Positions 8,679 to 17,867 of a stretch of 64,000 bases of DNA are shown in pieces. Every line of letters begins with the position of its first letter. Position 1 is the first letter of the stretch. Made by a program: the position numbers and the translations under genes. This DNA comes from JBBQWZ01 sp038210135 (GTDB taxonomy: Bacteria > Acidobacteriota > Terriglobia > Bryobacterales > Bryobacteraceae): NCBI GenBank assembly GCA_038210135.1, contig JBBQWZ010000027.1:22696-86695 (forward strand). Direction: 5' to 3'. The notes under the pieces were generated by a model. It did not search any database. It had not been told where the DNA came from and saw only the letters and a list, made by a program, of their open reading frames with translations.

Positions 8679-9899
8679 ATGGATAGCCGCCAGGATTCCC
8701 GCCGCCGCTTTTTAGGCAAGGTCGCCGGACTTGCCGGCACCCTCGCGACGGCCGCGCCGCAGACCGTGTTGGGTGCGAGCGAGCGCGTCCGGCTGGGGTG
8801 GATCGGGGCCGGTGATCGCGGCACGGAATTGCTGCGCCAAGCGCTCGCTTGCCGGGGCACGGAAATCGTCGGTATCGCCGATGTTTATACGAAGCGCATT
8901 GAAGCCGCGAAGGCGCTGGTTCCGAACGCGAAGACCTATCTCGATCATCGACGCATGCTCGAGGACAAATCGATTGACGCGGTGGTGATTGCGACTCCGC
9001 AGCATTTGCATGCGGAGCATTTCATCCATGCGATCCAGGCAGGCAAACACGTCTACCAGGAAAAGACGATGGCGTTTACGGTGGAGCACGCGAAGAAAAT
9101 GCGCGCGGCTTACCGGCCGGTGATGAACAAGCAGGTGGTCCAGGTGGGACATCAATCGTGCTCTTCCGGCCAAATACAGGATTCGCTGGCTTTCCTGGCG
9201 GACGGCAAAGTCGGAAAGATCACCTCGATCGAAGCGCACATGTACCGCAATACTCCGCACGGCAAGCCGCAATGGAGCCGTCCGGTGGGCGCGGATGTAA
9301 ATCCGGAAAACGTGCTTTGGGAGAGTTTCCTGGGCGATCGGCCGAAGCGTGAATTCGACGCGCAGCGATTCATCAACTGGCGTTTCTTCTGGGATTATTC
9401 GGGCGGCAATGTGTACGAGAACATGTGCCACCAGACTTCGTTCTGGTACAAGGTCCTGGGCCTGCAGATTCCGAAGCAGGTGACGATGACGGGCGGGCTG
9501 TATCTGTGGAAAGACGGCCGCGAAGTTCCGGACACGATGCACGTGTCGATGGAGCATTTCGAAGAAGTGCAATTCAACTGGAGTTCGGGCTTCGGTAACT
9601 CGCGCCTCGGCGTAACAGAGGACGTGCTTGGGACGGACGGAACCATTTCGAAAGGCCAGCAGATCCGCTACCAGCCGGAACGGGTCAATCGTCCGCAGGG
9701 CGTCGAGCTGGTCGGTAGTCAGCCGACAGCGCCGCTGGCGCACATGGAAAACTTCCTCGATTGCGTGCGGAATTTCAAAGAACCGAACTGCCCGTTCGAT
9801 CTCGGCTTCCGGGTTTCGATTGGGGCGCGGATGGCCGTTGAAAGCTACCGCCAGGGCCGCACGGTGAAGTGGGATTCGTCGCGCGAAGAGATCGTGTAA
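8679..9899 (+). CDS. Tat-exported Gfo/Idh/MocA family oxidoreductase
   Basis: A 406-residue NAD(P)-dependent sugar-type oxidoreductase. The chosen ATG at 8679 gives a twin-arginine leader (SRRRFLGKVAGLAGTLATAA), so it folds in the cytoplasm with cofactor and is exported through Tat. The Rossmann motif LGWIGAGDRGTELL lies at about residues 40-53, and the family motif AVVIATPQHLHAEHF, then AGKHVYQEKTMA with the conserved EK pair, follow near residues 105-135. Exported members are common in Acidobacteria, Planctomycetes and Bacteroidota and act on carbohydrates; the substrate is unknown. A TTG at 8604 would add 25 residues ahead of the twin-arginine and is rejected. It is divergent from the ankyrin gene over about 120 bp. 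Confidence 0.9.
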   Translation: MDSRQDSRRRFLGKVAGLAGTLATAAPQTVLGASERVRLGWIGAGDRGTELLRQALACRGTEIVGIADVYTKRIEAAKALVPNAKTYLDHRRMLEDKSIDAVVIATPQHLHAEHFIHAIQAGKHVYQEKTMAFTVEHAKKMRAAYRPVMNKQVVQVGHQSCSSGQIQDSLAFLADGKVGKITSIEAHMYRNTPHGKPQWSRPVGADVNPENVLWESFLGDRPKREFDAQRFINWRFFWDYSGGNVYENMCHQTSFWYKVLGLQIPKQVTMTGGLYLWKDGREVPDTMHVSMEHFEEVQFNWSSGFGNSRLGVTEDVLGTDGTISKGQQIRYQPERVNRPQGVELVGSQPTAPLAHMENFLDCVRNFKEPNCPFDLGFRVSIGARMAVESYRQGRTVKWDSSREEIV

Positions 9900-10012
9900 G
9901 AGCCAGGTTCCCCATATTTTTGGGCCGGAATGCCGCATATGGCATAGTGATAGTTCGGATGGTCCGCGCTTACCGGCGCACGGCCTTCCTCAGCAAAGGC
10001 ACCCCACAACCC

Positions 10013-11155
10013 ATGGACTTTGGATACTCGCAAGAGCAAATACATTTGCGTAAGGCGGTTCGTGAATTCGCGGAAGGCGAACTCGCTCCGCACACGATGG
10101 AATGGGACGAATCGCAGGAATTCCCTGTGGAAACGTTCAAGAAAGCGGGAAAGCTGGGTTTCCTTGCACCCGTGTTCCCGGAAGATCTTGGCGGCGCCGG
10201 ACTCAGCTACATCGATTATTCGATCCTGATGGAGGAGTTCGCGCGCGTGGATCCGTCGATCGCGCTGAGCCTGGCCGCGCACGTGTCGCTCTGCACGAAC
10301 CACATTTACATTGCGGGGACGCGCGAGCAGCAGTTGAAATATATTCCGAAGCTGGCGTCCGGCGAATGGATCGGATGCTGGTCGCTGACGGAACCGGAAG
10401 CGGGTTCAGACGCGGGCGGCACGCGCTCGACGGCGGTCCGCGAGGGCGACAACTGGGTACTGAACGGCTCGAAAACATTCTGCACCAACGCGCACGTCGC
10501 GCAGGTTTGCGTGGCGATGGCGGTGACGGATCGGGCCGCGTCGCAGCGTGGCATTTCGGCTTTCATTCTTGAAGAAGGGACGAAGGGCCTGCGCACCGGC
10601 AAGAAGGAAAACAAGCTGGGGATGCGCTGCAGTCCGACGGGCGAAGTGATTTTCTCGGACTGCCACATACCGGATTCGCAGATGGTTGGCAAGCCTGGGG
10701 AAGGCTTCGTCGATTCGTTGCGAGTGCTCGATGGCGGACGAATTTCGATTGCCGCGTTGGCATTGGGGTTGGCGCAGGGAGCTTACGAAGCGGGTCTGCG
10801 TTACTCGAAAACGCGAAAGCAGTTCGGCAGGCCGATCTCGGAGTTCCAGGCGATCCAATTCAAGCTGGCGGACATGGCGACGGAGATTGACGCTGCGCGC
10901 CTGATGGTTTATCGCGCCGCCTGGTTGAAGGACAACGGGAAGAGCGTCAACAAAGAATCGGCGATGGCGAAGTTGTTTGCGTCCGAAGTCGCGGTCCGAT
11001 GCGCCGACGAGGCGTTGCAGATCCACGGCGGCTACGGCTTCATCAAGGACTATCCGGTCGAGAAATTTTATCGCGACGTCAAGCTTTGCACGATTGGCGA
11101 AGGCACCAGCGAAATTCAGCGGATGGTGATCGCGCGGCAGTTGCTGAAAAGTTAA
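10013..11155 (+). CDS. Acyl-CoA dehydrogenase
   Basis: A 380-residue flavoprotein, the normal length for short/medium-chain acyl-CoA dehydrogenases, which make the alpha-beta trans double bond and pass electrons to ETF. It starts MDFGYSQEQIHLRKAVREF. The flavin/substrate signature GCWSLTEPEAGSDAGG is at about residues 121-136, and the C-terminal HGGYGFIKDYPVEKFYRD and IGEGTSEIQRMVIARQLL place the likely catalytic Glu in the GEGTSE loop. The upstream extension of the frame to 9869 has no similarity. Its TAA is followed at once by the meaB ATG (zero spacing), so the two are cotranslated; with a MeaB partner the operon points to branched-chain acyl-CoA or propionate metabolism. Confidence 0.93.
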   Translation: MDFGYSQEQIHLRKAVREFAEGELAPHTMEWDESQEFPVETFKKAGKLGFLAPVFPEDLGGAGLSYIDYSILMEEFARVDPSIALSLAAHVSLCTNHIYIAGTREQQLKYIPKLASGEWIGCWSLTEPEAGSDAGGTRSTAVREGDNWVLNGSKTFCTNAHVAQVCVAMAVTDRAASQRGISAFILEEGTKGLRTGKKENKLGMRCSPTGEVIFSDCHIPDSQMVGKPGEGFVDSLRVLDGGRISIAALALGLAQGAYEAGLRYSKTRKQFGRPISEFQAIQFKLADMATEIDAARLMVYRAAWLKDNGKSVNKESAMAKLFASEVAVRCADEALQIHGGYGFIKDYPVEKFYRDVKLCTIGEGTSEIQRMVIARQLLKS

Positions 11156-12085
11156 ATGACGGAGCTTGCGACACGAGTCCGTGGAGGCGAGGTCCGCGCG
11201 CTGGCGCGTGCCGCGACGATGGTGGAGAATCGGCGGCCTGAAGCGGAGCCGTTGATGCGAGAGCTGTTTCCGTTCACGGGCAAGGCTCTGGTGATCGGCG
11301 TGACCGGCTCGCCGGGAGCGGGCAAGAGTACATTCTGCGATCAAATGGCGCGGGTATTGCGGGCGGAAGGCAAAAGCGTCGGCATCATCGCGGTCGATCC
11401 GACCAGCCCGTATTCCGGAGGCGCGATCCTGGGGGACCGGATCCGCATGCAGGATCATTATGCGGACGAGGGTGTGTTTATACGCTCCATGGCAACGCGC
11501 GGCGCGCTGGGTGGATTGGCGCGCGCGACGACGGATATGGCGCTGCTGCTCGATGCGGCGGGGCGCGACGTGGTGTTGATTGAGACGGTCGGAGTCGGGC
11601 AAGGCGAAGTGGAAATCGCAAGGCTCGCCGATGTCACAATCGTCGTTCTGGTGCCAGGCATGGGCGACGACGTACAGGCGATCAAGGCCGGTATCATGGA
11701 AATCGCCGACGTTTTTGTGATCAACAAGGCGGACCTTCCGGGCGCGGACAAACTGGAGCGCGAGCTGAAGAGCAACCTCAGTCTGTCGCACAGGCCGGAC
11801 GGCTGGACGCCGCCGATCGTCCACACGATTGCGAGCGACGGCAAGGGAATCGAGGAGGCGCTGACGGCTTCGCGCGAATTTTCAGCCAGCGGACTGGTGG
11901 AGCGAAGGGCAGTCGAGCTGTGGCAATTCCGGCTGCGCGAGATGCTGCGGGATCGAATGCTGGAACGGCTTTCGCTGGAACGGCTGGACGCGTCCGCCGC
12001 GGATGTGGCCGCGCGGCGGGTCGATCCGTACTCTGTGATCGAGCGATGCATGACGGAATTTATGGCGGTCGAGGAGAAGAGTTGA
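11156..12085 (+). CDS. meaB: Methylmalonyl-CoA mutase-associated GTPase MeaB (ArgK family)
   Basis: A 309-residue G3E-family P-loop GTPase that loads and protects the B12 cofactor of acyl-CoA mutases. The P-loop GVTGSPGAGKST is at about residues 46-57. AVDPTSPYSGGAILGDRIRM follows (about residues 80-99), then the switch ETVGVGQGEVEIA and the guanine-specificity motif NKADLPGADK. The mutase itself is not in this window. The gene starts directly after the acyl-CoA dehydrogenase stop and its TGA overlaps the TTG start of mtnP. Confidence 0.93.
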   Translation: MTELATRVRGGEVRALARAATMVENRRPEAEPLMRELFPFTGKALVIGVTGSPGAGKSTFCDQMARVLRAEGKSVGIIAVDPTSPYSGGAILGDRIRMQDHYADEGVFIRSMATRGALGGLARATTDMALLLDAAGRDVVLIETVGVGQGEVEIARLADVTIVVLVPGMGDDVQAIKAGIMEIADVFVINKADLPGADKLERELKSNLSLSHRPDGWTPPIVHTIASDGKGIEEALTASREFSASGLVERRAVELWQFRLREMLRDRMLERLSLERLDASAADVAARRVDPYSVIERCMTEFMAVEEKS

Positions 12086-12939
12086 CACCACGGATCGGAA
12101 TCATCGGGGGCAGCGGCTTGTACGCGATGCCCGGGTTTGAAGCGGAAGAAGAGCGCACGCTCGAAACGCCGTGGGGCGATCCTTCGGCGGCGTATGTGGT
12201 CGGAAAGCTGGCGGGCAAAGAAGTCGCATTTCTGACGCGGCACGGCAAGGGTCATAAGCTTTCGCCATCGGAATTGAACTATCGGGCGAACATCTGGGGC
12301 ATGAAAATGCTCGGCGTTCAGCACATTCTTTCGCTAAGCGCGGTGGGATCGTTGAAGGAAGAGCACGCGCCCGGCGACTTCGTGGTTGCGGACCAATTCG
12401 TGGATCGGACGATGGGACGCAAGTCCACATTTTTTGAGGACGGAATCGTGGCGCACATCGGTTTCTCACATCCGGTTTGCGAGGAACTGGCGAAGGTCGC
12501 GTATTCGGCTTGCCAGAAAGTCGGTGTGAACGCGAAGCAGGGCGGGACGTACATCTGCATGGAGGGTCCGGCGTTTTCGACGCTCGCGGAATCGAATCTG
12601 TATCGCAGCTGGGGCATGGATGTCATCGGCATGACGAACCTGCAAGAAGCGAAGCTCGCGCGCGAAGCGGAGATCTGTTACTCGACGGTCGCGATGGTGA
12701 CGGATTACGATTGCTGGCACGCCGGCCACGACGCGGTTACCGTCGATCAGATCATCGCCGTTCTGGTCAAGAACGCGGACAACGCCTGCAAGGTGGTCGC
12801 CGAAGTGGTGGCTGCGATGCCCGAGGACGCGGTCTGCAAATGCCATTCGGCATTAGCGCACGCGCTGATTACGGATCGTAAAGCGATTCCGGAGGCTGCG
12901 AAAAAGAAGTTGGAGTTGCTGGTTGGAAAATATCTCTGA
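12082..12939 (+). CDS. mtnP: S-methyl-5'-thioadenosine phosphorylase
   Basis: A 285-residue phosphorylase that splits methylthioadenosine into adenine and methylthioribose 1-phosphate in the methionine salvage pathway. Similarity starts at the TTG at 12082, inside a TTGA overlap with meaB and preceded by GAGGAGAAG: the product opens with TPRIGIIGGSGLY, the phosphate-binding glycine loop. FLTRHGKGHKLSPSELNYRAN (two adjoining pieces) and the purine-binding CMEGPAFSTLAE and GMTNLQEAKLAREAEICY follow. It is read from an open frame that begins at 11920, but the longer start lies inside meaB. The last 17 bp overlap the next gene. Confidence 0.93.
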   Translation: MTPRIGIIGGSGLYAMPGFEAEEERTLETPWGDPSAAYVVGKLAGKEVAFLTRHGKGHKLSPSELNYRANIWGMKMLGVQHILSLSAVGSLKEEHAPGDFVVADQFVDRTMGRKSTFFEDGIVAHIGFSHPVCEELAKVAYSACQKVGVNAKQGGTYICMEGPAFSTLAESNLYRSWGMDVIGMTNLQEAKLAREAEICYSTVAMVTDYDCWHAGHDAVTVDQIIAVLVKNADNACKVVAEVVAAMPEDAVCKCHSALAHALITDRKAIPEAAKKKLELLVGKYL

Positions 12940-14071
12940 CCTGAGCGACGCGCAACTCGACGGGTGGATTCGACGAGCAGAAACGCCTGAGGGAACTCGG
13001 GCGTTTTTCACATCCGTTATAGAGCCATTAGGCGATTTGTTCGAGCCGGCGCTGTGCGAAGAATACGTGCGGCTGTTTTCGCGCGTACTGGAATGCATGA
13101 CGCCGCTGAAGGCTGGCGCCGTAGCCGCCCGGTTCGCGCGAATCCGTCAAAGGGCGGATGTGCCGTCGGATGTTCGGAGTGTTTTTGTGTTGTCGCGCGT
13201 GACACTGGGAGCAGACGTCGCGGTGACTAGCGTGGTGCTGGATGCGGCGAAAAAGAGGTTCCCGGACGCGCGGATTTATCTGGTGGGAGCGCGCAAGAAC
13301 TGGGAGCTCTTCGAGGCTGATCCGCGAATCGGATTCCTGCCTGCGCCGTACGCGCGGGGCGCGACGTTGCGAGACCGTTTGGACGTTTCACTTGGCTTGC
13401 GAGCTCTGCTCGATCAGCCGCACAGTTTGGTGATCGATCCGGATTCGCGATTAACGCAATTGGGCCTTGTGCCGGTGTGCGCGGAAGATCGCTATCTCTT
13501 ATTTGAAAGCCGATCGTATGGAAGCGGCACGGCGGATCCACTGCCAGTTCTCACGAAGCGTTGGGTAAGTGAGGTGTTGCAGATCGCGGAGGCGCGGGCA
13601 TTTGTCGCGCCCGTTTCGATGGACCAACCGGCGGCGGACGTGACGGTGAGCCTGGGCGTGGGAGAGAATCCGGCGAAGCGAATGGCGGATCCATTTGAGC
13701 GGGATTTGTTTTTGTTCCTCGAAAGAACCGGCGCTTCGGTGTTGGTGGATTACGGAGCAGGCGGCGAAGAATCCGAGCGGGTAGCGAGAGCTTTGCGGCC
13801 GGGAATGCGCACGTGGCGAGGATCGTTCGCGCCCTTTGCGTCGCAGATTGCGCGCAGCAAAGTGTATTTCGGTTACGACTCGGCGGGGCAGCATGTAGCG
13901 GCGGCTTGCGGAGTTCCGGTGGTCTGCGTATTCAAGGGCGAGGCGAGCGAGCGTACGTTTGCGCGCTGGCGTCCGCATGGACTCGGGTCCGCGACGGTAA
14001 TCCGCGACGGCGACGAGCTGGCGCAGTCGTGCGCGGCGATTGAGCGGGCGCTGGCTACTTCCGCGCGATAA
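12923..14071 (+). CDS. GT9-like (heptosyltransferase-fold) protein
   Basis: A 382-residue protein starting at TTG 12923 and overlapping mtnP by 17 bp. The N-terminal 85 residues are not recognised. From about residue 85 the pattern VFVLSRVTLGADVAVTSVVL, then DARIYLVGARKNWELF, fits the N-terminal Rossmann half of ADP-heptose:LPS transferases. Near residue 325 FGYDSAGQHVAAACGVPVV fits the sugar-nucleotide half, where GT9 enzymes have a D-[ST]-[GA]-x-x-H motif (here DSAGQH). It probably transfers a sugar in envelope glycan synthesis, but acceptor and donor are unknown. Placement after mtnP is translational coupling rather than a pathway link. The 3' end overlaps the converging methyltransferase gene by 17 bp. 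Confidence 0.65.
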   Translation: MENISDLSDAQLDGWIRRAETPEGTRAFFTSVIEPLGDLFEPALCEEYVRLFSRVLECMTPLKAGAVAARFARIRQRADVPSDVRSVFVLSRVTLGADVAVTSVVLDAAKKRFPDARIYLVGARKNWELFEADPRIGFLPAPYARGATLRDRLDVSLGLRALLDQPHSLVIDPDSRLTQLGLVPVCAEDRYLLFESRSYGSGTADPLPVLTKRWVSEVLQIAEARAFVAPVSMDQPAADVTVSLGVGENPAKRMADPFERDLFLFLERTGASVLVDYGAGGEESERVARALRPGMRTWRGSFAPFASQIARSKVYFGYDSAGQHVAAACGVPVVCVFKGEASERTFARWRPHGLGSATVIRDGDELAQSCAAIERALATSAR

Positions 14072-14861
14072 CGACCACCTCGCCGCAATAGTTGGGCAGT
14101 AGTTTTTCCAGTGGCCAATCTACTGCTTTCACCGCTGACATAAACGCGCGCACGAATGGGTTTCGAAAATGGCCGCGGAAGAGCCGCTTGCCCATTGCGA
14201 GGACGTGCATCGGTTCCACCTGGACGCTTGAAAACGATTCGCGCAAGATGGCGAGTTCACGATCGCTGAACAAAATCTCCTCGCCCTGTTCCTCTTGCTG
14301 CTTGCGCAGCTTCCATCCGAGGCGGCGGGCGGCGTTGATCAGCGGATTGTTTCCGAAGGTTTCGGCGAGGACAAGATAGCCGCCGGGTTTCAAAACGCGG
14401 ACCAATTCATAGCGCGCTCCGGGATATTTGAGCGTGTGGTGGAGAGCGGCGTTGGCGAAGATCAGGTCGAACTCGGCGTCTTCAAAACAGCTGAGGTCGC
14501 TGGCGTCGCGAGCGACCCCGCGGATGTTCAATCCCGAGGCGGCGGCTCGGCGTTCTACCACCTGAATGGCAACCGGCGACAAATCGAGCAGAGTGGTGTG
14601 CGCGCCTTCTGAAGCGAGCATCAGACCCCAGTCGCCGGTTCCGCAGCCGTATTCGAGAACCTGCTTGTCGCGCGGATGGAGCGCCAGCAATACTTCCAGG
14701 GTCCGTTTGTAGAGCCGCCGCCGCTCGTAGATCGGATGATTCGGATCGTCAAGATCGCGTTCCAAAATGGCGCGGGAAAACTTCAGGGCATGATCGGGCA
14801 GCGCGAGGAATTGTGCGTACTGCTGATCGTAGAAGCGTTGCTCATCCGCGGCCGTGATCAC
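14055..14861 (-). CDS. Class I SAM-dependent methyltransferase
   Basis: A 268-residue methyltransferase starting at GTG 14859-14861, which overlaps the fabG stop in a GTGA arrangement on the minus strand. Motif I is VLEYGCGTGDWGLML (about residues 64-78), motif II acidic residue in TTLLDLSP, then FDLIFANAALHH and VLKPGGYLVLAE (motif post-III). The last 60 residues (FSSVQVEPMHVLAMGKRLF) look like those of membrane-associated lipid or quinone methyltransferases, but the acceptor is unknown. Coupled translation with fabG hints at a lipid or polyketide substrate; this is inference. Confidence 0.85.
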   Translation of the reverse strand: MITAADEQRFYDQQYAQFLALPDHALKFSRAILERDLDDPNHPIYERRRLYKRTLEVLLALHPRDKQVLEYGCGTGDWGLMLASEGAHTTLLDLSPVAIQVVERRAAASGLNIRGVARDASDLSCFEDAEFDLIFANAALHHTLKYPGARYELVRVLKPGGYLVLAETFGNNPLINAARRLGWKLRKQQEEQGEEILFSDRELAILRESFSSVQVEPMHVLAMGKRLFRGHFRNPFVRAFMSAVKAVDWPLEKLLPNYCGEVVVIARK

Positions 14862-15592
14862 ATGTACAAGCCGCCGTTCACGTCGAGGACGTGCCCGGTG
14901 ATATAGCTCGCTTCTTCGCTGGCGAGAAAGCGCACAGCGGCGGCGACATCTTGGGCTGTGCCGAGACGCTTCAGCGGAATGTGACCCATCATGTTGTTCT
15001 TCTGCTCTTCGGTCAGCGCGGCCGTCATGTCGGTTTCAATAAAACCAGGCGAGACGGAATTCACCGTGATGTTGCGGCTGGACATTTCCTGGGCGAGCGA
15101 TTTCGTCAGGCCGATGAGGCCGGCTTTCGACGCCACGTAGTTAGCCTGGCCCGGATTTCCCATTTCGCCGACCACGGAAGAAATATTGATGATCCGGCCC
15201 CACCGTTCGCGCATCATTCCCTGTAGGACTTGTTGGGTGGCGAGAAAGGCTCCGGTGAGATTCGTGTCGATGACCAGATTCCAATCTTCGCGCCTCATGC
15301 GAACGGCGAGGCCGTCTTTGGTGACTCCGGCGTTGTTGACGAGGATGTCGATCCGGCCAAATTCCTTGGAAGCCTTGGCGAAGGCCTCTTTGATGGAGTC
15401 GGCGTTGGCGAGGTCGAGCGTGACGACGAAGGCTTCCCTGCCCTTCGCCCGAATTTCTTCGGCCACGGTTTCGAGTTTTGCCGCGTCGCGCGCGGCGACC
15501 ACGACCCTTGCACCGGCGTCGGCCAAAGCGAGGGCGCACGCGCGTCCAATGCCCCGGCTCGCGCCCGTAACAAATGCGGTACGGTTTGTCAT
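14858..15592 (-). CDS. fabG: 3-oxoacyl-[acyl-carrier-protein] reductase
   Basis: A 244-residue classical short-chain dehydrogenase reducing 3-oxoacyl-ACP with NADPH in fatty-acid elongation. It has the cofactor loop TGASRGIGRACALAL (residues 9-23), NNAGVTKDGLAVRM (about 86-99), the catalytic Ser in IINISSVVGEMGNPGQ, YVASKAG (Tyr-x3-Lys), and a FabG-like C-terminus YITGHVLDVNGGLYM. Other SDR roles are possible, but the length and NNAGVTKD motif favour FabG. It is divergent from ubiD with 43 bp between starts and is coupled to the following methyltransferase. Confidence 0.88.
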   Translation of the reverse strand: MTNRTAFVTGASRGIGRACALALADAGARVVVAARDAAKLETVAEEIRAKGREAFVVTLDLANADSIKEAFAKASKEFGRIDILVNNAGVTKDGLAVRMRREDWNLVIDTNLTGAFLATQQVLQGMMRERWGRIINISSVVGEMGNPGQANYVASKAGLIGLTKSLAQEMSSRNITVNSVSPGFIETDMTAALTEEQKNNMMGHIPLKRLGTAQDVAAAVRFLASEEASYITGHVLDVNGGLYM

Positions 15593-15635
15593 AACGTCTT
15601 CTTCATAGTAAAACGGGAGTTCTCACTACCATCTC

Positions 15636-17087
15636 ATGGCATACGACGATCTGCGGGAGTTTGTGAAGGCTCTCGAAAAAAACAACGAGCTGAAACGGGT
15701 GTCGATCGAAGTCGATCCGCATCTTGAAATCACGGAATTCGCCGACCGCTCAGTGAAACGCGGCGGTCCTGCGCTCTTGTTCGAAAAGCCGAAGGGCTCG
15801 GACATGCCGCTGTTGATCAATGCGTTCGCAAGTATGCGGCGTATGGAGATCGCTCTCCAAGTGGATTCGGTGGACGAGGTCGCGGGCCGGATCGCGGAAT
15901 TCCTCGAGATGCGCATGCCGCAGGGCTTGATCAACAAGCTGAAGATGCTGCCGAAGCTCGCCGAAGTCGGGGCGTTCTTCCCGAAGATTGTCGGCGACGG
16001 GCCTTGCAAGGAAGTGATCCGCGAGGATCGGTTCTCCCTGAAGGAAATCCCGGTGTTGCATTGCTGGCCGCAGGACGGCGGGCCGTACATCACGCTGCCG
16101 ATGGTGTTCACGAAGAACCCTGAAACCGGCAAGCGGAATTGCGGCATGTACCGCATGCAGGTCTACGATGCGCGTACAACCGGCATGCACTGGCAGACGC
16201 ACAAGCAAGGCGCGGCGCATTACCGGCGGCTGCAGGCCGAGGGCAAAGTCGCGCGGATGCCTGTTGCGGTCGCGATCGGCTGCGATCCGGCTTCGATGTA
16301 TTCGGCGATCCTGCCGCTGCCGCCGGACATTGATGAAATGATGATTGCGGGTTTCCTGCGCGGGAAACCGGTCGAGATGGTGAAGTGCGAGACCTGCGAC
16401 ATTGAGGTTCCTGCGAACGCGGAGATCGTTCTCGAAGGCTATGTGGAACTCGGCGAATCGCGGACGGAGGGTCCGTTCGGGGATCACACGGGCTTCTATT
16501 CGCTCGAAGAAGATTATCCCGTATTCCACGTCACGTGCATGACGCAGCGGAAGAATCCGATCTATGCGACGACGATTGTCGGACCGCCGCCGATGGAAGA
16601 TTTCTATATGGGCAAGGCGATCGAGCGGATTTTTCTACCGCTGATGCGCCTGCAACTTCCGGAAGTGGTGGACATGTGCATGCCGGCCGAAGGCATCTTC
16701 CACAACATGATGCTGGTGTCGATTCGCAAATCGTACCCGATGCAGGCGCGCAAAGTGATGCATGCGATCTGGGGTTTGGGGCAGGCGATGTTCAGCAAAG
16801 TGATCGTGGTGGTCGATGAAGATGTGGACGTGCAGAACGTGAGCGAAGTCGCGTGGAAGGCTTTGAACAACATCGATCCGCAGCGCGACATCGAGTTCGT
16901 TACGGGTCCGATCGATTCGCTGGATCATTCGAGCCGGATGATCAATTGGGGCTCGAAGATGGGCGTGGACGCGACGAAGAAATGGAAGGAAGAAGGCTTT
17001 ACCCGGCGCTGGCCCGACGTGATCAAGATGTCGCCGGACGTGCAAAAGCGGGTGGATGATTTATGGAGAAAAGCTGGACTGGTTTGA
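15636..17087 (+). CDS. ubiD: UbiD family prenylated-FMN decarboxylase
   Basis: A 483-residue member of the UbiD family, which uses prenylated FMN to remove carboxyl groups from aromatic or alpha,beta-unsaturated acids, classically 4-hydroxy-3-polyprenylbenzoate in ubiquinone synthesis. It opens MAYDDLREFVKALEKNNEL; GMYRMQVYDARTTGMHWQ (residues about 167-184), then VAIGCDPA, VELGESRTEGPFGDHTGFY and the C-terminal VDATKKWKEEG are typical. No UbiX partner is in the window, so pathway (quinone or aromatic catabolism) stays open. The last 25 bp overlap the start of the next gene. Confidence 0.9.
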   Translation: MAYDDLREFVKALEKNNELKRVSIEVDPHLEITEFADRSVKRGGPALLFEKPKGSDMPLLINAFASMRRMEIALQVDSVDEVAGRIAEFLEMRMPQGLINKLKMLPKLAEVGAFFPKIVGDGPCKEVIREDRFSLKEIPVLHCWPQDGGPYITLPMVFTKNPETGKRNCGMYRMQVYDARTTGMHWQTHKQGAAHYRRLQAEGKVARMPVAVAIGCDPASMYSAILPLPPDIDEMMIAGFLRGKPVEMVKCETCDIEVPANAEIVLEGYVELGESRTEGPFGDHTGFYSLEEDYPVFHVTCMTQRKNPIYATTIVGPPPMEDFYMGKAIERIFLPLMRLQLPEVVDMCMPAEGIFHNMMLVSIRKSYPMQARKVMHAIWGLGQAMFSKVIVVVDEDVDVQNVSEVAWKALNNIDPQRDIEFVTGPIDSLDHSSRMINWGSKMGVDATKKWKEEGFTRRWPDVIKMSPDVQKRVDDLWRKAGLV

Positions 17088-17836
17088 GGCTTGCGGCCTT
17101 CTTAGTGATTGCCGCGGCGGTGGCGTTCGGCCAGGAAAAGGTGCCGGGCCTGCCCGCGAATGCTTTCGTTGTGGAAACGGTGCCAGTGCCGGAGTCGGTC
17201 CAGCGAGACAGGCTGATTGCGCTTTGGATGATCGATGCGGAGAAAAGCGAGTATAAGATCGGACCCGAACCGCAGGCCTGCCCCGAAATGACGCGCGGCA
17301 GCGGGTATTCGGGTAAGACGCGCGTATCGCTGATCGACACGGCCGCCCATCGCGTGATCAATACGATCGAGATTCATACTTCGGAAGACGACCGGTTTGA
17401 AATTCCGATGCTGATCTGGCCGGGCTACTATGCGATTCCGAAACTGACGCAGAAGAACGCCGGCAAGCCGAAGATTCTTGATTTGCGTGATTTTAATGGG
17501 GACGGCGCGGCCTTGGAATTTGCGTTCTACGAGGCCGAAGCTTGCATGGGGCTGGCAACGGCGCTGCTCGGATACAGCGTGCAGCAAGACAAGTTGATTC
17601 AATATGAAGTCGATCTGACCGTGCTTGATGGCCCGCGCCGTGAAGAACGCGTGGAGGCCTGGCCGGACTACCTGTTTCATCGAAAGCCGATCGCGCCCGG
17701 CAAATGGCGATACACGATTGACTACAGCGGGCGCGGCGGGTGCACCGATTCCTATGTCGTGAACTATAGCGCCACGGCGGAGCGATTTTCCGGCACGGTG
17801 ACGTACAGTAATTGTCCGAAGGAGCCGCAAGATTAG
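17063..17836 (+). CDS. Hypothetical secreted protein
   Basis: A 257-residue protein with an N-terminal signal peptide (LRLAAFLVIAAAVAFGQ, cleavage likely after FG or near residue 24). The mature part is mostly beta-rich with FNGDGAALEFAFYEAEACMG near residue 150, a stretch like calcium-binding or repeat-type GDG loops, and a C-terminal YSGRGGCTDSYVVNYSATAE. No family is recognised. It overlaps ubiD by 25 bp, so the two are cotranslated, and precedes gltS by 31 bp. A periplasmic or outer-surface location is inferred from the signal alone. Confidence 0.7.
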   Translation: MEKSWTGLRLAAFLVIAAAVAFGQEKVPGLPANAFVVETVPVPESVQRDRLIALWMIDAEKSEYKIGPEPQACPEMTRGSGYSGKTRVSLIDTAAHRVINTIEIHTSEDDRFEIPMLIWPGYYAIPKLTQKNAGKPKILDLRDFNGDGAALEFAFYEAEACMGLATALLGYSVQQDKLIQYEVDLTVLDGPRREERVEAWPDYLFHRKPIAPGKWRYTIDYSGRGGCTDSYVVNYSATAERFSGTVTYSNCPKEPQD

Positions 17837-17867
17837 CGTCGCGATCGTCAAGCTGAATCCGGCGCAC